Origin: a virus
Length of the DNA: 51,510 bases
IMG/VR virus record: IMGVR_UViG_3300005295_000004
Span: 1 to 51,510 of that record
Direction: 5' to 3' (one strand)
The position numbers and the translations under genes were made by a program. Below the pieces are notes generated by a model, which made no database searches, was not told the DNA's origin, and worked only from the letters and a program-made list of their open reading frames with translations. Of the stretch, positions 15,347 through 23,853 are shown one piece after another. Every line of letters begins with the position of its first letter. Positions within the stretch are counted from its first letter, which is position 1.

Positions 15347-16224
15347 GCGAGCACCCGCGTACATTTCATGCTGGTAAGCCATGCGCCGTTAGGGACGCGA
15401 CTTTCTAAGCGATGCGTTAGTGCATAGGGAAACCATCGGCCGGTTGCATTCGGGACAACGCTGACGATGTCTAACGCGAAGCCACACAAAAACGCCGGGT
15501 CATACAACGCAGTCACTGATAGCCCGGCTTGCTCATACATCGGATAACCAACTAAGCCGGAATACGCAGCGAGCACAACAGCGGGTTGCGTGTTGCGTGG
15601 TTGCTGATAGCGAGTCACTAAAATTTGATCGCCTTGCACATAGAAATCACACTTAACCGCTGCACATGCTTCCGCTAGTTGATCCCACAACGTGCCGTTG
15701 AAATGTGGGCTTGACAATGTACCTTCGACGCCGTCGCCTATAACAAGCGTCCAAGGGTCGCCCATGATCGCAACCATATCTTGCACAACAGTGGAGATAT
15801 CAACCTCGTCAGTGTATGAAATCGGTTCAACGGGATTGATCTTTAAATGGTAGCCAGTAACAGCGAGTAGAGTAAACGCAACGTCAGGCATCGACTGATA
15901 ATCCGGCTGTGCTTCTTTAATCGTACCCTTGAACACTTGCACCCAGCCATCAGCCTTGCCGGTGCTGTTGCTTTCAAGAATCATGATATTGTTTAACACA
16001 ACAGGCGGTTGCGACCACAACACAGAGAATGCGTTCATGTCAGCAACGCGCATGCCGTGGATTGCAACCTCTGCTTGCGTTGCTAAACGCGCGACAGCTT
16101 GAACACTCGCACGGATGCGCAAGTTTTCAATTATCAGCGTGTTGCTATTGGTGCCGGGGAACACTGCGCCCGGCGCTGCCATGATGAGCGTTACACGCAA
16201 GCGTTTTTCAGTAAAGCTATTCAT
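15343..16224 (-). CDS. baseplate hub protein (gpD/gp27-like)
   Basis: A 293-aa protein beginning MNSFTEKRLRVTLIMA. Features such as LRIRASVQAVARLATQAEVAIHGM, VQVFKGTIKEAQPDYQSMPDVAFTLLAVTGYHLKI and TLWDQLAEACAAVKCDFYVQGDQILV are typical of tail hub proteins that cap the tube and hold the spike. The gene order plug-hub-spike-wedge-J supports this. It overlaps the neighbouring genes by 4 nt on both sides. Confidence 0.82.
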   Translation of the reverse strand: MNSFTEKRLRVTLIMAAPGAVFPGTNSNTLIIENLRIRASVQAVARLATQAEVAIHGMRVADMNAFSVLWSQPPVVLNNIMILESNSTGKADGWVQVFKGTIKEAQPDYQSMPDVAFTLLAVTGYHLKINPVEPISYTDEVDISTVVQDMVAIMGDPWTLVIGDGVEGTLSSPHFNGTLWDQLAEACAAVKCDFYVQGDQILVTRYQQPRNTQPAVVLAAYSGLVGYPMYEQAGLSVTALYDPAFLCGFALDIVSVVPNATGRWFPYALTHRLESRVPNGAWLTSMKCTRVLA

Positions 16225-16529
16225 TCACCGGACGCCAAGTAGATGAGCTGGAAGCGTGAGCCCACACCGCCAAGGCCCGTAAATACCGGGTCGTCAGTGC
16301 CTTGCGTATCAATGAAAATAAAATCACCAACGAAGCCTTTATAACGAACGTCAAGCAACAAGCGCTGCACGTTGCGACAGATGCGAGTGCGCACCACATA
16401 CACGCCGTTTGAAATCAAATCAAAATATAGATTGCCGCCGTTCTGGCGCAATGCGATTTGCGCTTGTTGACGTGCAAGCGTTACCGCTAACGTTTGATTC
16501 GGCACAGTCTGCAAGGGAATTTGCTTCAT
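16221..16529 (-). CDS. baseplate plug family protein
   Basis: A 102-aa protein (MKQIPLQTVPNQTLAVTL...LRQNGGNLYFDLISNGVYVVRTRICRNVQRLL, ending GSRFQLIYLASG). The pattern IPLxxxPNQTL...VxLxxxxxYFDL...G matches the small phage baseplate plug family (DUF6983). It sits between the Dit-like gene and the hub, the usual order in these myoviruses. ATGA overlaps at both ends. Confidence 0.8.
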   Translation of the reverse strand: MKQIPLQTVPNQTLAVTLARQQAQIALRQNGGNLYFDLISNGVYVVRTRICRNVQRLLLDVRYKGFVGDFIFIDTQGTDDPVFTGLGGVGSRFQLIYLASGE

Positions 16530-17287
16530 GGTGTTGCGCCCCCAACTGCACCGGTTGCCGCCGTGGTTACATCCTTATTTGTCACATCTGTAGGTTGCAC
16601 CGATCCGGTGTTAGTCACTGAAACCGCAGAGGCGCTTTGCGCATCTTGTGTGACAACAGCCGTTGTGGTGTAAACGGAACTCACTTGGCGTATCTCTCTG
16701 AATGACAAATCGACTTCAGAGAAGAAGTACGCACCGCCGGCGCCGCGTCGTGACAACTCGAAACGAATCAGATTCACATTCAAATAGGAACGCTCTGGCG
16801 TGACAACGTCGTATAAATCAAGCGTGCCGATAATCGCTTCTATGCTTTCCAAAAACTTTTTGCGTGCGTTGACACTGCCGCCTTTCGACAATCGCACAGT
16901 TGTTTCAAATGGGTTTGCTACTTTGTTGTAGCTGGCAAATGCTCCATCCTGCACAGGGAAATCAGACACGTCATACTCGTTGCGGTACGTCAGCTCAAGG
17001 AATGAATCAGGCACAACAACAGGCTTGCGTTTTGCAGCGATGACGACTTCGTCAAGCTGACCATCTTTGTTCGCCGGCCTTGCTGCAACAGATGAATTCG
17101 GGTTGAGACTCTTGTATATGCCCCAACCACTATTGGCGAAAATAGATTTCCACAAGGCACCCGCTGCAGCGCCCAACGCAATCAAAGGCACTAGCGCGTT
17201 TGGTGCTTGCAATGGGTTACGCGGAAGCTGGGGCACGCCCGGCAGCTTCGGCACATTGGGAAACGGCGGCTTAGGTATGAGCGCCAT
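16526..17287 (-). CDS. Dit-like baseplate/tail protein
   Basis: A 253-aa protein. The central region DSFLELTYRNEYDVSDFPVQDGAFASYNKVANPFETTVRLSKGG and FLESIEAIIGTLDLYDVVTPERSYLNVNLIRF matches the Dit-like N-terminal domain of phage baseplate proteins. A Pro-rich start and a hydrophobic stretch (LVPLIALGAAAGALW) precede it. A Ser/Thr-rich tail follows. It lies directly after the tape measure, as Dit proteins do, and would link tail tube and hub. Confidence 0.82.
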   Translation of the reverse strand: MALIPKPPFPNVPKLPGVPQLPRNPLQAPNALVPLIALGAAAGALWKSIFANSGWGIYKSLNPNSSVAARPANKDGQLDEVVIAAKRKPVVVPDSFLELTYRNEYDVSDFPVQDGAFASYNKVANPFETTVRLSKGGSVNARKKFLESIEAIIGTLDLYDVVTPERSYLNVNLIRFELSRRGAGGAYFFSEVDLSFREIRQVSSVYTTTAVVTQDAQSASAVSVTNTGSVQPTDVTNKDVTTAATGAVGGATP

Positions 17288-17289
17288 AG

Positions 17290-18765
17290 TTAACGCATCC
17301 CCGAATCAGCTTGACCCGTTTGAAGCTTGCGGCGCGTTGCATTCACGAAATCATTCGCAAGCTGTTTACCGTCTGTTGCGTTCGTGTTCACGTTAACGTT
17401 TTCAAAGGTGATCGTTGCGCCCGCGCTTTGCGATGCGTAACTAAGCACCTTGCCGGGATAGTCGCGTGTTTCGTCAGTATAAGGCCGAGTGCCTGCACGC
17501 ATCTGTGACGCGCCGTGATGGCCCGCGTTGTAATCTTCCAACGCTTCAACCATTGCGCCCTGTTCGTCGTCATCAGAATGCAGCGCCTTCAAACGTGCAA
17601 GCTCTTGTGCAGCAGTGTAGATGTCGTTGCGTGGGTTATTACCAGCGCCCGGAAAGTATTTCGGCGTCAACTGTGCAATGCCGACGCGACCGGTAGGGCT
17701 CGTTGCGTTGGGATTAAAGTTACTTTCTGTTTTCAAAATGCCGGCTAATACTTCAGGGTCTAAGCCGAACTTGCGTGCAGCGCCTTGTATGTCCGCTTCA
17801 TATGCAGCGCGGCCGTGTGGGAGATTCTTGCGGCGATCCGCTTCGACACGTTCACCGATGCCCTGCAGGAAATTGTGTGCAGCTTCTTTAAAGTCTTTCG
17901 CACCTTCAACAATGGCATCGCCTGCAGCGCCTACAGCTTTGCCAATACCGCCGTTGCCGGCAAAATCAGCAGTTGCGGCAACGCCGTTGTTTGCCATCGC
18001 TTGCACGTGCGCTGTGGCTGCCATAGCGCCCACAGCAGCGGCGTCAATCGCTTGGCTACGGTTGTCTGCACTGGTTGCCAGCTCACGCCCTGCAGCGATG
18101 TCTGATGCGCCTATCTGACGATGACGGCCTTGCGCCTTGAGTTGTTCGCCAAGATTGCCGGCGAGCATCGCATTAGCTAAGCCCGGGTCAAATCCCGCTT
18201 GCATCAACTCTTGATATGCGTTCGCGCGTGATGTGCCGTTGCGCATTGATGCTTGAATAGCGGTTTGTGCATCCATTGCGATGCTTTCAAAATCGCGCAT
18301 ATTGCCGGTCGTGTCTTGGAACTGCACGCCCAAGCGACTCAGCATAATCAGTGAATCGGACATCGAACCGTTGTAGGCAAGATCGTAAACAGCTTTCGAT
18401 AGGTTGCCGATGGTCTTTGTTGCGTCTGCAGCTTTGCCGCCGTTTATCTCTGCGACGTTGCCAAAGTTGCGCAGTGATCGAGCACTAACGTTGTAGTTGT
18501 CGGCATCGTTGCCAAGCTGGCGAATCGAGTCGGCCAATTCTTCGTTTGCACCAACAAGCTTTTTAATCACAACAGCAGCAGAACCAATGCCAAGCAGCTT
18601 CGCGCCGAACTTCAGCCACGAGCTGCCCATGTCGTCAGTGTCTTTTTTAACCTGATTTTTCAGGGCGACACTGGCCGCTGCTGCTTGCTTCTCGCCCTTG
18701 GTGAAATCCTTGGGGTCCAAGCCTAGCTTGACAATCAACGTATCAATTACAGTTGTGCTTGCCAT
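17290..18765 (-). CDS. tape measure protein with lytic transglycosylase domain
   Basis: 491 aa. The N-terminal half is a helical tape-measure region (VIDTLIVKLGLDPKDFTKGEKQ..., ELADSIRQLGNDADNYNVSARSLRNFG). Residues ~310-420 form an SLT domain: KFGLDPEVLAGILKTESNFNPNA with the catalytic Glu in ESNFN, then GRVGIAQLTPKYF and LEDYNAGHHGA. It sets tail length and helps cross peptidoglycan during injection. The short length predicts a short tail, roughly 75 nm at 1.5 angstrom per residue. The start shares one base with the GT frame stop (TAATG). Confidence 0.9.
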   Translation of the reverse strand: MASTTVIDTLIVKLGLDPKDFTKGEKQAAAASVALKNQVKKDTDDMGSSWLKFGAKLLGIGSAAVVIKKLVGANEELADSIRQLGNDADNYNVSARSLRNFGNVAEINGGKAADATKTIGNLSKAVYDLAYNGSMSDSLIMLSRLGVQFQDTTGNMRDFESIAMDAQTAIQASMRNGTSRANAYQELMQAGFDPGLANAMLAGNLGEQLKAQGRHRQIGASDIAAGRELATSADNRSQAIDAAAVGAMAATAHVQAMANNGVAATADFAGNGGIGKAVGAAGDAIVEGAKDFKEAAHNFLQGIGERVEADRRKNLPHGRAAYEADIQGAARKFGLDPEVLAGILKTESNFNPNATSPTGRVGIAQLTPKYFPGAGNNPRNDIYTAAQELARLKALHSDDDEQGAMVEALEDYNAGHHGASQMRAGTRPYTDETRDYPGKVLSYASQSAGATITFENVNVNTNATDGKQLANDFVNATRRKLQTGQADSGMR

Positions 18766-19001
18766 TATTTCGGCGGCCTGTTGCGTGCGATGTTTTCATT
18801 GTGCATGTCAACTCGCAGAACTTCCAGCAAGTTGTACGCATCCTCAACACTGTAGACAGTATCAAGCTCGTGCAACGTGGCGAGGCGTGCAGAAACTAAC
18901 GTTCCGATGACTGGCGGAACGTTCGCGTAATGAACTAGGCCGGCGTCGTTTCCTGCGGGGCGTTTGGTTCCCCGGTAGTCGATGCGACGTCGGCCAACGA
19001 A
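18765..19001 (-). CDS. T extension of the tail assembly chaperone (reached by -1 frameshift)
   Basis: This -1 frame has no convincing start of its own. It continues from the slip at 19001-19007 and adds 78 residues (FVGRRRIDYRGTKRPAGNDAG...YNLLEVLRVDMHNENIARNRPPK). The fusion G-T product is 221 aa. As in lambda gpGT, the extended form would contact tape-measure and tube proteins during assembly. It ends exactly at the tape-measure start. Confidence 0.85.
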   Translation of the reverse strand, partial: FVGRRRIDYRGTKRPAGNDAGLVHYANVPPVIGTLVSARLATLHELDTVYSVEDAYNLLEVLRVDMHNENIARNRPPK

Positions 19002-19429
19002 AAACCCACGTGTAGCTGTACCAAGTCGTAGCGCAACTTTATCCACGTGGACACTTCTTCGATTTGGCACGCGTCGCCTTCAAACAAGGTTTGCTCGGGC
19101 GGCAACACTGCAGCGTCTGCAGTAGGTTGGAACTTGATAAACGGCGACATTTCATCAAGCAATGATTTAACGTCGCGACTATCAAGCCCTTGTATTGCTC
19201 GAATCGCTACAATCAGCGAGTTGCGCAACGTGGTTTGCATTTCAGCAAACGCAGCGGCACCACCAAACAAAGTATCCTCGGGTAAGCGTGCGCCGGCATT
19301 CGCTAACGCAATGACAAGCCGAATGAACCACCACTCAGCTTGTTTACTTGGCATTTCATGAAGCACAAAGGTTTTGCCCTTGTCGCGACCGTCAGCCGTG
19401 ATCAACACCCGTTGTTCTTTGCGCGCCAT
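18935..19429 (-). CDS. tail assembly chaperone, G product
   Basis: A 164-aa protein (MARKEQRVLITADGRDKGKTFVLHEMPSKQAEWWFIRLVIALANAG...) placed between the tail tube and the tape measure. Phages nearly always encode G/GT chaperones in that position. The MPSKQAEWWFIRL stretch is typical of these chaperones in related myoviruses. Near its 3' end it contains a perfect -1 slippery heptamer. The remainder after the slip site reads SLADVASTTGEPNAPQETTPA. Confidence 0.85.
   Translation of the reverse strand: MARKEQRVLITADGRDKGKTFVLHEMPSKQAEWWFIRLVIALANAGARLPEDTLFGGAAAFAEMQTTLRNSLIVAIRAIQGLDSRDVKSLLDEMSPFIKFQPTADAAVLPPEQTLFEGDACQIEEVSTWIKLRYDLVQLHVGFSLADVASTTGEPNAPQETTPA
19001..19007 (-). promoter_or_regulatory. 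programmed -1 frameshift site GGGTTTT
   Basis: On the minus strand the zero frame reads GTG GGT TTT TCG, so G-GGT-TTT is a perfect X-XXY-YYZ heptamer. A -1 slip continues as TTC GTT GGC, exactly the T frame. Position, direction and product arrangement match the conserved tail-chaperone frameshift of long-tailed phages. A downstream RNA structure was not resolved by eye. Confidence 0.9.
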
Positions 19430-19432
19430 AAC

Positions 19433-19888
19433 TTACACCGTCACGGGTGCAGGCGTTGCGGATTCAAAGGTGAATTCAAACACCTGTGCTTGTGAAAACG
19501 TCTTGCCGGCGGCAGGGATAGGCGTCAACCGCGTCATGAAGCCTTTCACAAGCGCGTAGGCTTTGCCAAGCGAAGGGGCTGACACGAAGCCGTCCGCAAT
19601 CAGAACATCGCCCAGCGCCTTCTGTGCGCCGTTCCATGCGTCGAATAAATCAACGCTTGGGCTGTTCGGCATCAACGAAATGCTAAACTTGACAGGCTGG
19701 GGCAGGAAGCCGCCCGACAGCTTGCCATCTGCGCCCATGACGGCCTGTGCAGAGTCCACGGCTTCAACGCCAAACATTGCATCCTCTGCATACCCTTCGA
19801 CGGTGAACGGGCCTACGACGATGCCTGCAGGGCTACGCGCAGTCAAAGTCAACTTTGCGTTTGCGCTGGTGATTGTTGGTGATGCCAC
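19433..19888 (-). CDS. tail tube protein (DUF3277)
   Basis: A 151-aa protein: MASPTITSANAKLTLTARSPAGIVVGPFTVEGYAEDAMFGVEAVDSAQAVMGADGKLSGGFLPQPVKFSISLMPNSPSVDLFDAW. It matches the DUF3277 pattern (VEGYAEDxMF, MGxDGxLSGG, LxPNSPSxxxFD). DUF3277 proteins occupy the tube slot immediately after DUF3383 sheaths. It would form the inner tube through which DNA passes. Confidence 0.88.
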   Translation of the reverse strand: MASPTITSANAKLTLTARSPAGIVVGPFTVEGYAEDAMFGVEAVDSAQAVMGADGKLSGGFLPQPVKFSISLMPNSPSVDLFDAWNGAQKALGDVLIADGFVSAPSLGKAYALVKGFMTRLTPIPAAGKTFSQAQVFEFTFESATPAPVTV

Positions 19889-19915
19889 GGCTTAAACTCC
19901 CAAGGTGAATGCGAA

Positions 19916-21430
19916 TTACTGAACGTTGATGCTTGCCAGTTCAATGTTCTGGATGCTGCCGCCGCTGGTATACCACAGCGTCATAGGTGGCGACTGACGA
20001 CCCGCACGCGTTGTGGGCGATGCAGCTTTAATCTGCAGGTAGTAACCCACGGATTGCAGCGTGTCGGCAATGTTCACACCGGCCGCAGTGTTCACCTGTG
20101 CGCGCTGTGAGTTAGACAACGCAACGCCGGGCTGAATTACGCCGTTGTTCAAACCTGCTTGGATTGGATCAAGCGCGGCCGCACGCAACAGGTTATAACC
20201 GGTCGCGTTGTACGGCAGTTGGTTAACGCTCGTCAGCAGCTCCATGAATGCAAGTTGCAGCGCGTTGTTCAACCAAATCTGATTTACGTATTCATCAATG
20301 AACGCCCACGCGCCCGGCATGACGCCGCGCTGCAGATTCACAAAGCGATCATTTGCAGTTGCATACGCGCCGTAAAAATTCGACTCATTGGCGATCAAGT
20401 TCAACGCTTGCGTTGCGTCAGTGATGTCCGCTACAAGGCCGGCTTGGCCCTTGTATGCAAACGACAGTGCGCCGGCCGTTGCTTCGTAATCGATTGATGC
20501 GGTAATGCCGCAAATCAACGCAGCCTTACGGCCATTGCCGGCATCGGTTGCAGGTTCATAGATCGGCACAACGCCATCCATGTTTGCAGCAACCACAAGG
20601 CCCGGGAATGAATCAGGGGCGGGGCCGTTCAATGGGTCGGTGTCTGAGTACCAACCGACGTACATATAACGTTCGTTGGTCGTCTGCACCCATTGTGCAA
20701 ATTCAATCATGACGTCAGTCGTAGGCTCGAACGTGGTCATGAACGAAGCCCAATTTTGGACAACGTTCACAATTGCGTTCATTGCTTCGTTTGGCACGCC
20801 TGCATCAGCACCTTGCGACAACACAGCGCCAGTGGCTGACGTGAGTTTCAAACCAGCCGAAAGGGTGTTAGTTGCAAACGCGATGGTTGATGCGTCGCCA
20901 GTGGTTGCCGAATGAATCACAAACGCATTCAATTGCGAGTCATAGGTGACTGTAGCGGTGCTGGTTGGTGTGCCACCTTGGATGCCGGTTTGAATCAACG
21001 CGGCAGCGTTCGAGAAGCTGGTAGCGCTCGCAAGGTTGATGGCAAGCGACACTGAAGACACGCCGTTGACTACGGTTGTGAGTGTGCCTGACAAAGCTTG
21101 CAGCTCGGCCAGCGTCATACCAGACAGCGAGCCCGAGCGTAGATACGCGCCGACCGCTGCCGTGTTGTACTGTGAAAAATACAACGTGCTTGGCAACGAT
21201 TGCGCCCGGTCAAAGCCGTTGAAGTACACAGCAGCAAGCGTTGCTTCAATCGAAGACAAGCCGAAGAACGCGCCGACATCATCAGCCGTTGCAAAAGCCT
21301 GCACGGTGCCGATTGGCACGCGGGTGCTACTGGTCAACATGACCCCATTCAATGATAGAGGGTTGCCGCCTGCACTCAGCACTGAAGGCAGAACGTTAAC
21401 CAATTGACTTGCGGGGATTGAATTCGTCAT
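19916..21430 (-). CDS. contractile tail sheath protein (DUF3383)
   Basis: A 504-aa protein. DUF3383 hallmarks are IPASQLVNVLPSVLSAGGNPLSLNG at the N-terminus, VGAFFGLSSIEATLAAVYFNGFDRAQSLPSTLYFSQ, a variable mid-domain, and a conserved C-terminal assembly domain (FVNLQRGVMPGAWAFIDEYVNQIWLNNALQLAFMELLTSVNQLPYN...GYYLQI). Its presence defines the phage as contractile-tailed. The start overlaps the terminator-like neck gene by 4 nt. Confidence 0.93.
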   Translation of the reverse strand: MTNSIPASQLVNVLPSVLSAGGNPLSLNGVMLTSSTRVPIGTVQAFATADDVGAFFGLSSIEATLAAVYFNGFDRAQSLPSTLYFSQYNTAAVGAYLRSGSLSGMTLAELQALSGTLTTVVNGVSSVSLAINLASATSFSNAAALIQTGIQGGTPTSTATVTYDSQLNAFVIHSATTGDASTIAFATNTLSAGLKLTSATGAVLSQGADAGVPNEAMNAIVNVVQNWASFMTTFEPTTDVMIEFAQWVQTTNERYMYVGWYSDTDPLNGPAPDSFPGLVVAANMDGVVPIYEPATDAGNGRKAALICGITASIDYEATAGALSFAYKGQAGLVADITDATQALNLIANESNFYGAYATANDRFVNLQRGVMPGAWAFIDEYVNQIWLNNALQLAFMELLTSVNQLPYNATGYNLLRAAALDPIQAGLNNGVIQPGVALSNSQRAQVNTAAGVNIADTLQSVGYYLQIKAASPTTRAGRQSPPMTLWYTSGGSIQNIELASINVQ

Positions 21431-21960
21431 GGTGGGTAGCTCACGTCAACGTTGATAAGATCGGCTGCCGCCGCATCCATGAATTGCATGGGCGTGGTTA
21501 TAACCGGATTGTACTGGAATTGGGCTAAAACAATCCATCGCTTTTCGTACTGCGCCTCGCCGTCAGTCAGCGCCATAAAACGCGGGTCGTCAGTGTAGAG
21601 CGGGGCCATCGTTGGAGCCAACGCAGTGACCGCGTATTCATCGCGCAACAGCGTGGACAACATCGTAGCCCAATCGAAAGAATCCGCACCGTAACAGTCT
21701 AGTTTTACCGAGAATTTCACGGCTTGTTCAATGTCGATCGATGCCGGCGCGGGGTCGTTTTGGTCCCACCGATCAAGGTTCGTCATGATGCGTTTTTGCA
21801 TGCTCGTGGAGATACCCACGAAGCCCGGCACCGGGGCGGGCATAGGCGCACGATTGATCGGTAGTTGAACCGTCACCACACCGGCCGGCAGCACCGTAGC
21901 TAAAAATGCACTTAGCGCGGTGTATAAATCTTGCTCAGTGATGGAAACGGTAAACGGCAT
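21427..21960 (-). CDS. neck/tail terminator protein (LIC_12616 type)
   Basis: A 177-aa protein with DLYTALSAFLATVLPAGVVTVQLPINRAPMPAPVPGFVGISTSMQKRIMTNLDRWD and DIEQAVKFSVKLDCYGADSFDWATMLSTLLRDEYAV. This is typical of the LIC_12616/gp12-like phage neck terminator family. It sits between the connector genes and the sheath, where the tail-terminator is expected. Confidence 0.82.
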   Translation of the reverse strand: MPFTVSITEQDLYTALSAFLATVLPAGVVTVQLPINRAPMPAPVPGFVGISTSMQKRIMTNLDRWDQNDPAPASIDIEQAVKFSVKLDCYGADSFDWATMLSTLLRDEYAVTALAPTMAPLYTDDPRFMALTDGEAQYEKRWIVLAQFQYNPVITTPMQFMDAAAADLINVDVSYPP

Positions 21961-21964
21961 TTGT

Positions 21965-22372
21965 TCAGCTCGGCACAGCAGTATCAGTCTGCAGATTCAC
22001 AATTACGTGTGACCAATCGGACCACGTTTCGAGCACCTTGACAACAAGCCAGATGCGAGACGTACCGCCGGGCACTTCGGGGAAGTAGAGCAAGTCGCCA
22101 CCCTTGGCGGCGATGCGTACCACGCCTTGAGTATTGCCGCGCATATGCACCGAACGCAACACGCCTTGAATGTTCAAGCCTTCCAAGTGCTTCAAATCCT
22201 GCGCGGTCACAGCTTGCAACTGCAACGCCATAGCGACGCCGGTCGCATAGGCGGGAATCTGCTTTGATGCCGCGTTGATTGTGTAGCCGTTAGACGCGTA
22301 GTACGTGCCCGTCAAATCCGGGTTGACCACTTGTATTGCGGCATTCGCTGCAGCTCGAACGTTAATCGTCAT
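21965..22372 (-). CDS. head-tail connector/minor tail hypothetical
   Basis: 135 aa from ATG 22372, preferred to an upstream ATG because GAG lies just upstream and overlap with the previous gene is then small. Beta-rich sequence (YYASNGYTINAASKQIPAYATGVAMALQLQAVTAQDLKHLEGLNIQGVLRSVHM) with a KGGDLLYFPEV turn resembles small head-closure or adaptor proteins in related phages. Placement supports a neck role. No confident family. Confidence 0.75.
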   Translation of the reverse strand: MTINVRAAANAAIQVVNPDLTGTYYASNGYTINAASKQIPAYATGVAMALQLQAVTAQDLKHLEGLNIQGVLRSVHMRGNTQGVVRIAAKGGDLLYFPEVPGGTSRIWLVVKVLETWSDWSHVIVNLQTDTAVPS

Positions 22373-22922
22373 CGCTTGAGTTCTCACCATCGAGCACTTG
22401 ATAGTCAACGCTCGTTTTCATGAAACCGGTATCTATCAGCGGCTTGTTGAAACCTTTGCGTTTCACCGTAGCGTCAGCGTTCGGCGGGTTGGTCCAGTTC
22501 TCTATAGAATCACGCATCTGACCTTGCATGATTTCGCCCATGATCGCCAAGCCTTTCATTGCATCGTAGTTTGACTTCTTCAATGCAACGCCCAACTGCT
22601 GACCCCAGCGCGGCGACTTCTTCGCAACCATCGTGCGAATAAAGGGGCGCTCGGGTATACCTTTCGGTGTTTCGCCTTGGTTGTTTTCTTCGTTGGCATC
22701 GGGGGCAATCGTGCCGAACTCATTCCATGCGGCAACCTGTGCTACTTGTTTGCCTACATCTTTGCCGGCGGGATACGTCGCACTGCCGAGAAAACCTACG
22801 CGCACGTGCGCGCCTTGGCCTAAACTTTTCTCGATTGAACGTAGGTGGCGCTCTAAGGCCGAGCCACCTTTAACCGTTGCGGTGATGGCCCTGAACGCCA
22901 TATCAGCAACATCCGCCACCAT
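22362..22922 (-). CDS. tail completion/HK97 gp10-like protein
   Basis: About 186 aa from ATG 22922. ATG 22901, with GGCGGA upstream, is an alternative start. The motif HVRVGFLGSATYPAGKDVGKQVAQVAAWNEFGT...PERPFIRTMVAKKSPRW is characteristic of gp10-like/minor tail completion proteins (VRVGF...VAxxNEFG...PxRPF.R). The C-terminus ends with an acidic GENSSDDD tail. It acts at the head-tail joint. Confidence 0.82.
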   Translation of the reverse strand: MVADVADMAFRAITATVKGGSALERHLRSIEKSLGQGAHVRVGFLGSATYPAGKDVGKQVAQVAAWNEFGTIAPDANEENNQGETPKGIPERPFIRTMVAKKSPRWGQQLGVALKKSNYDAMKGLAIMGEIMQGQMRDSIENWTNPPNADATVKRKGFNKPLIDTGFMKTSVDYQVLDGENSSDDD

Positions 22923-23403
22923 TGAAAGAGCCGGGGCCGAAGAAGCCCGGGCCACGACCAACGCAACCGTTGACCGGTGCCGGCACGTAGTGAAACGCGC
23001 GGAAACCAGCGGTTGCAGTCCAGAACATCACGCCGTAGGGAGTCTGCGCAAAATAAGCTTCCGACATGCTCATGTCGTTAACGTATGAAGCTGACACCGA
23101 CACGGTGCCCTCGCTGGCTTTATCCACACGGCCGACGATGCCTGCAGGCGGCTTGCCGTTCTCGCCTTGCAACAACGCAGCAATGTGGGCAACCAGCATA
23201 TTCAACAGGCGTTCGCGTATGTTGGCGTCTTTGACAACGCTGCAACATGAGTTGTTTAAAAACAGCGTTGCGATATCGAAATCAACCTGCAACACCGCGT
23301 CGTCGATTGTTGCAAACTGCGGGTACTGAGTCTTAAACGCAGCCGCGTCGAAAACTACAATGCCGCGAGTGACAACAACCGGCGCGCACGGTATTACAGA
23401 CAT
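22903..23403 (-). CDS. head-tail connector protein (DUF4054)
   Basis: A 166-aa protein with FDAAAFKTQYPQFATIDDAVLQVDFDIATLFLNNSCCSVVKDANIRERLLNMLVAHIAALLQ and a C-terminal YGVMFWTATAGFRAFHYVPAP. These are the DUF4054 pattern (F...YP.F......V...F..A...L.N...R...L..L.AHI..L). The family is an adaptor binding the portal. It ends in a Gly/Cys-rich tail (FNGGGCC). Confidence 0.88.
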   Translation of the reverse strand: MSVIPCAPVVVTRGIVVFDAAAFKTQYPQFATIDDAVLQVDFDIATLFLNNSCCSVVKDANIRERLLNMLVAHIAALLQGENGKPPAGIVGRVDKASEGTVSVSASYVNDMSMSEAYFAQTPYGVMFWTATAGFRAFHYVPAPVNGCVGRGPGFFGPGSFNGGGCC

Positions 23404-23409
23404 GATTGC

Positions 23410-23853
23410 TTATTCCTCAATCTGGCGATTGCGGTCGGGGTTCTTCGCCTGCATTTCGCGGAACTTCTTCAGTTCCTTTTTATCAACTTCGTCATTCTCG
23501 TTGTTGAGCATGCCGGCTTTGACAGGGTCAATCGCTTGCAGACCGGTTGTAACTTCGGCTTGCTCTTTTGCGATTGCACGGGCGCTTGCTTCTTCAGCGT
23601 GAATGAAAATACTTCTATTCAACACTGCAGGGTGCTTGTGGTTGCGCTTAAACCAATCAGTCATGAACTCAGCATCGACGTCATGCGTTAAGCCATAGCC
23701 GCCAACGATGCGCGCAGAGTTCGCGCCGTTGATGGTCACGCGGCGCACTTCGCCGCTCTTGTCTTTCAAGTCAAGGTGCAAGCCGTTGGGCAGTTTGCAA
23801 CCGACAATAACGCGCGATGCTTTCGTGTCTGTCAGTACGTTAGGTGCATTCAT
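23410..23853 (-). CDS. hypothetical head/neck-associated protein
   Basis: 147 aa from ATG 23853, which overlaps the stop of the preceding gene as ATGA. Starts MNAPNVLTDTKASRVIVGCKLPNGLHLDL. It has a beta-rich front half, then DAEFMTDWFKRNHKHPAVLNRSIFIH, and a charged, Lys/Glu-rich C-terminal helix (VDKKELKKFREMQAKNPDRNRQIEE). Counterparts occur at this place in related phages without assigned function. Confidence 0.75.
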   Translation of the reverse strand: MNAPNVLTDTKASRVIVGCKLPNGLHLDLKDKSGEVRRVTINGANSARIVGGYGLTHDVDAEFMTDWFKRNHKHPAVLNRSIFIHAEEASARAIAKEQAEVTTGLQAIDPVKAGMLNNENDEVDKKELKKFREMQAKNPDRNRQIEE

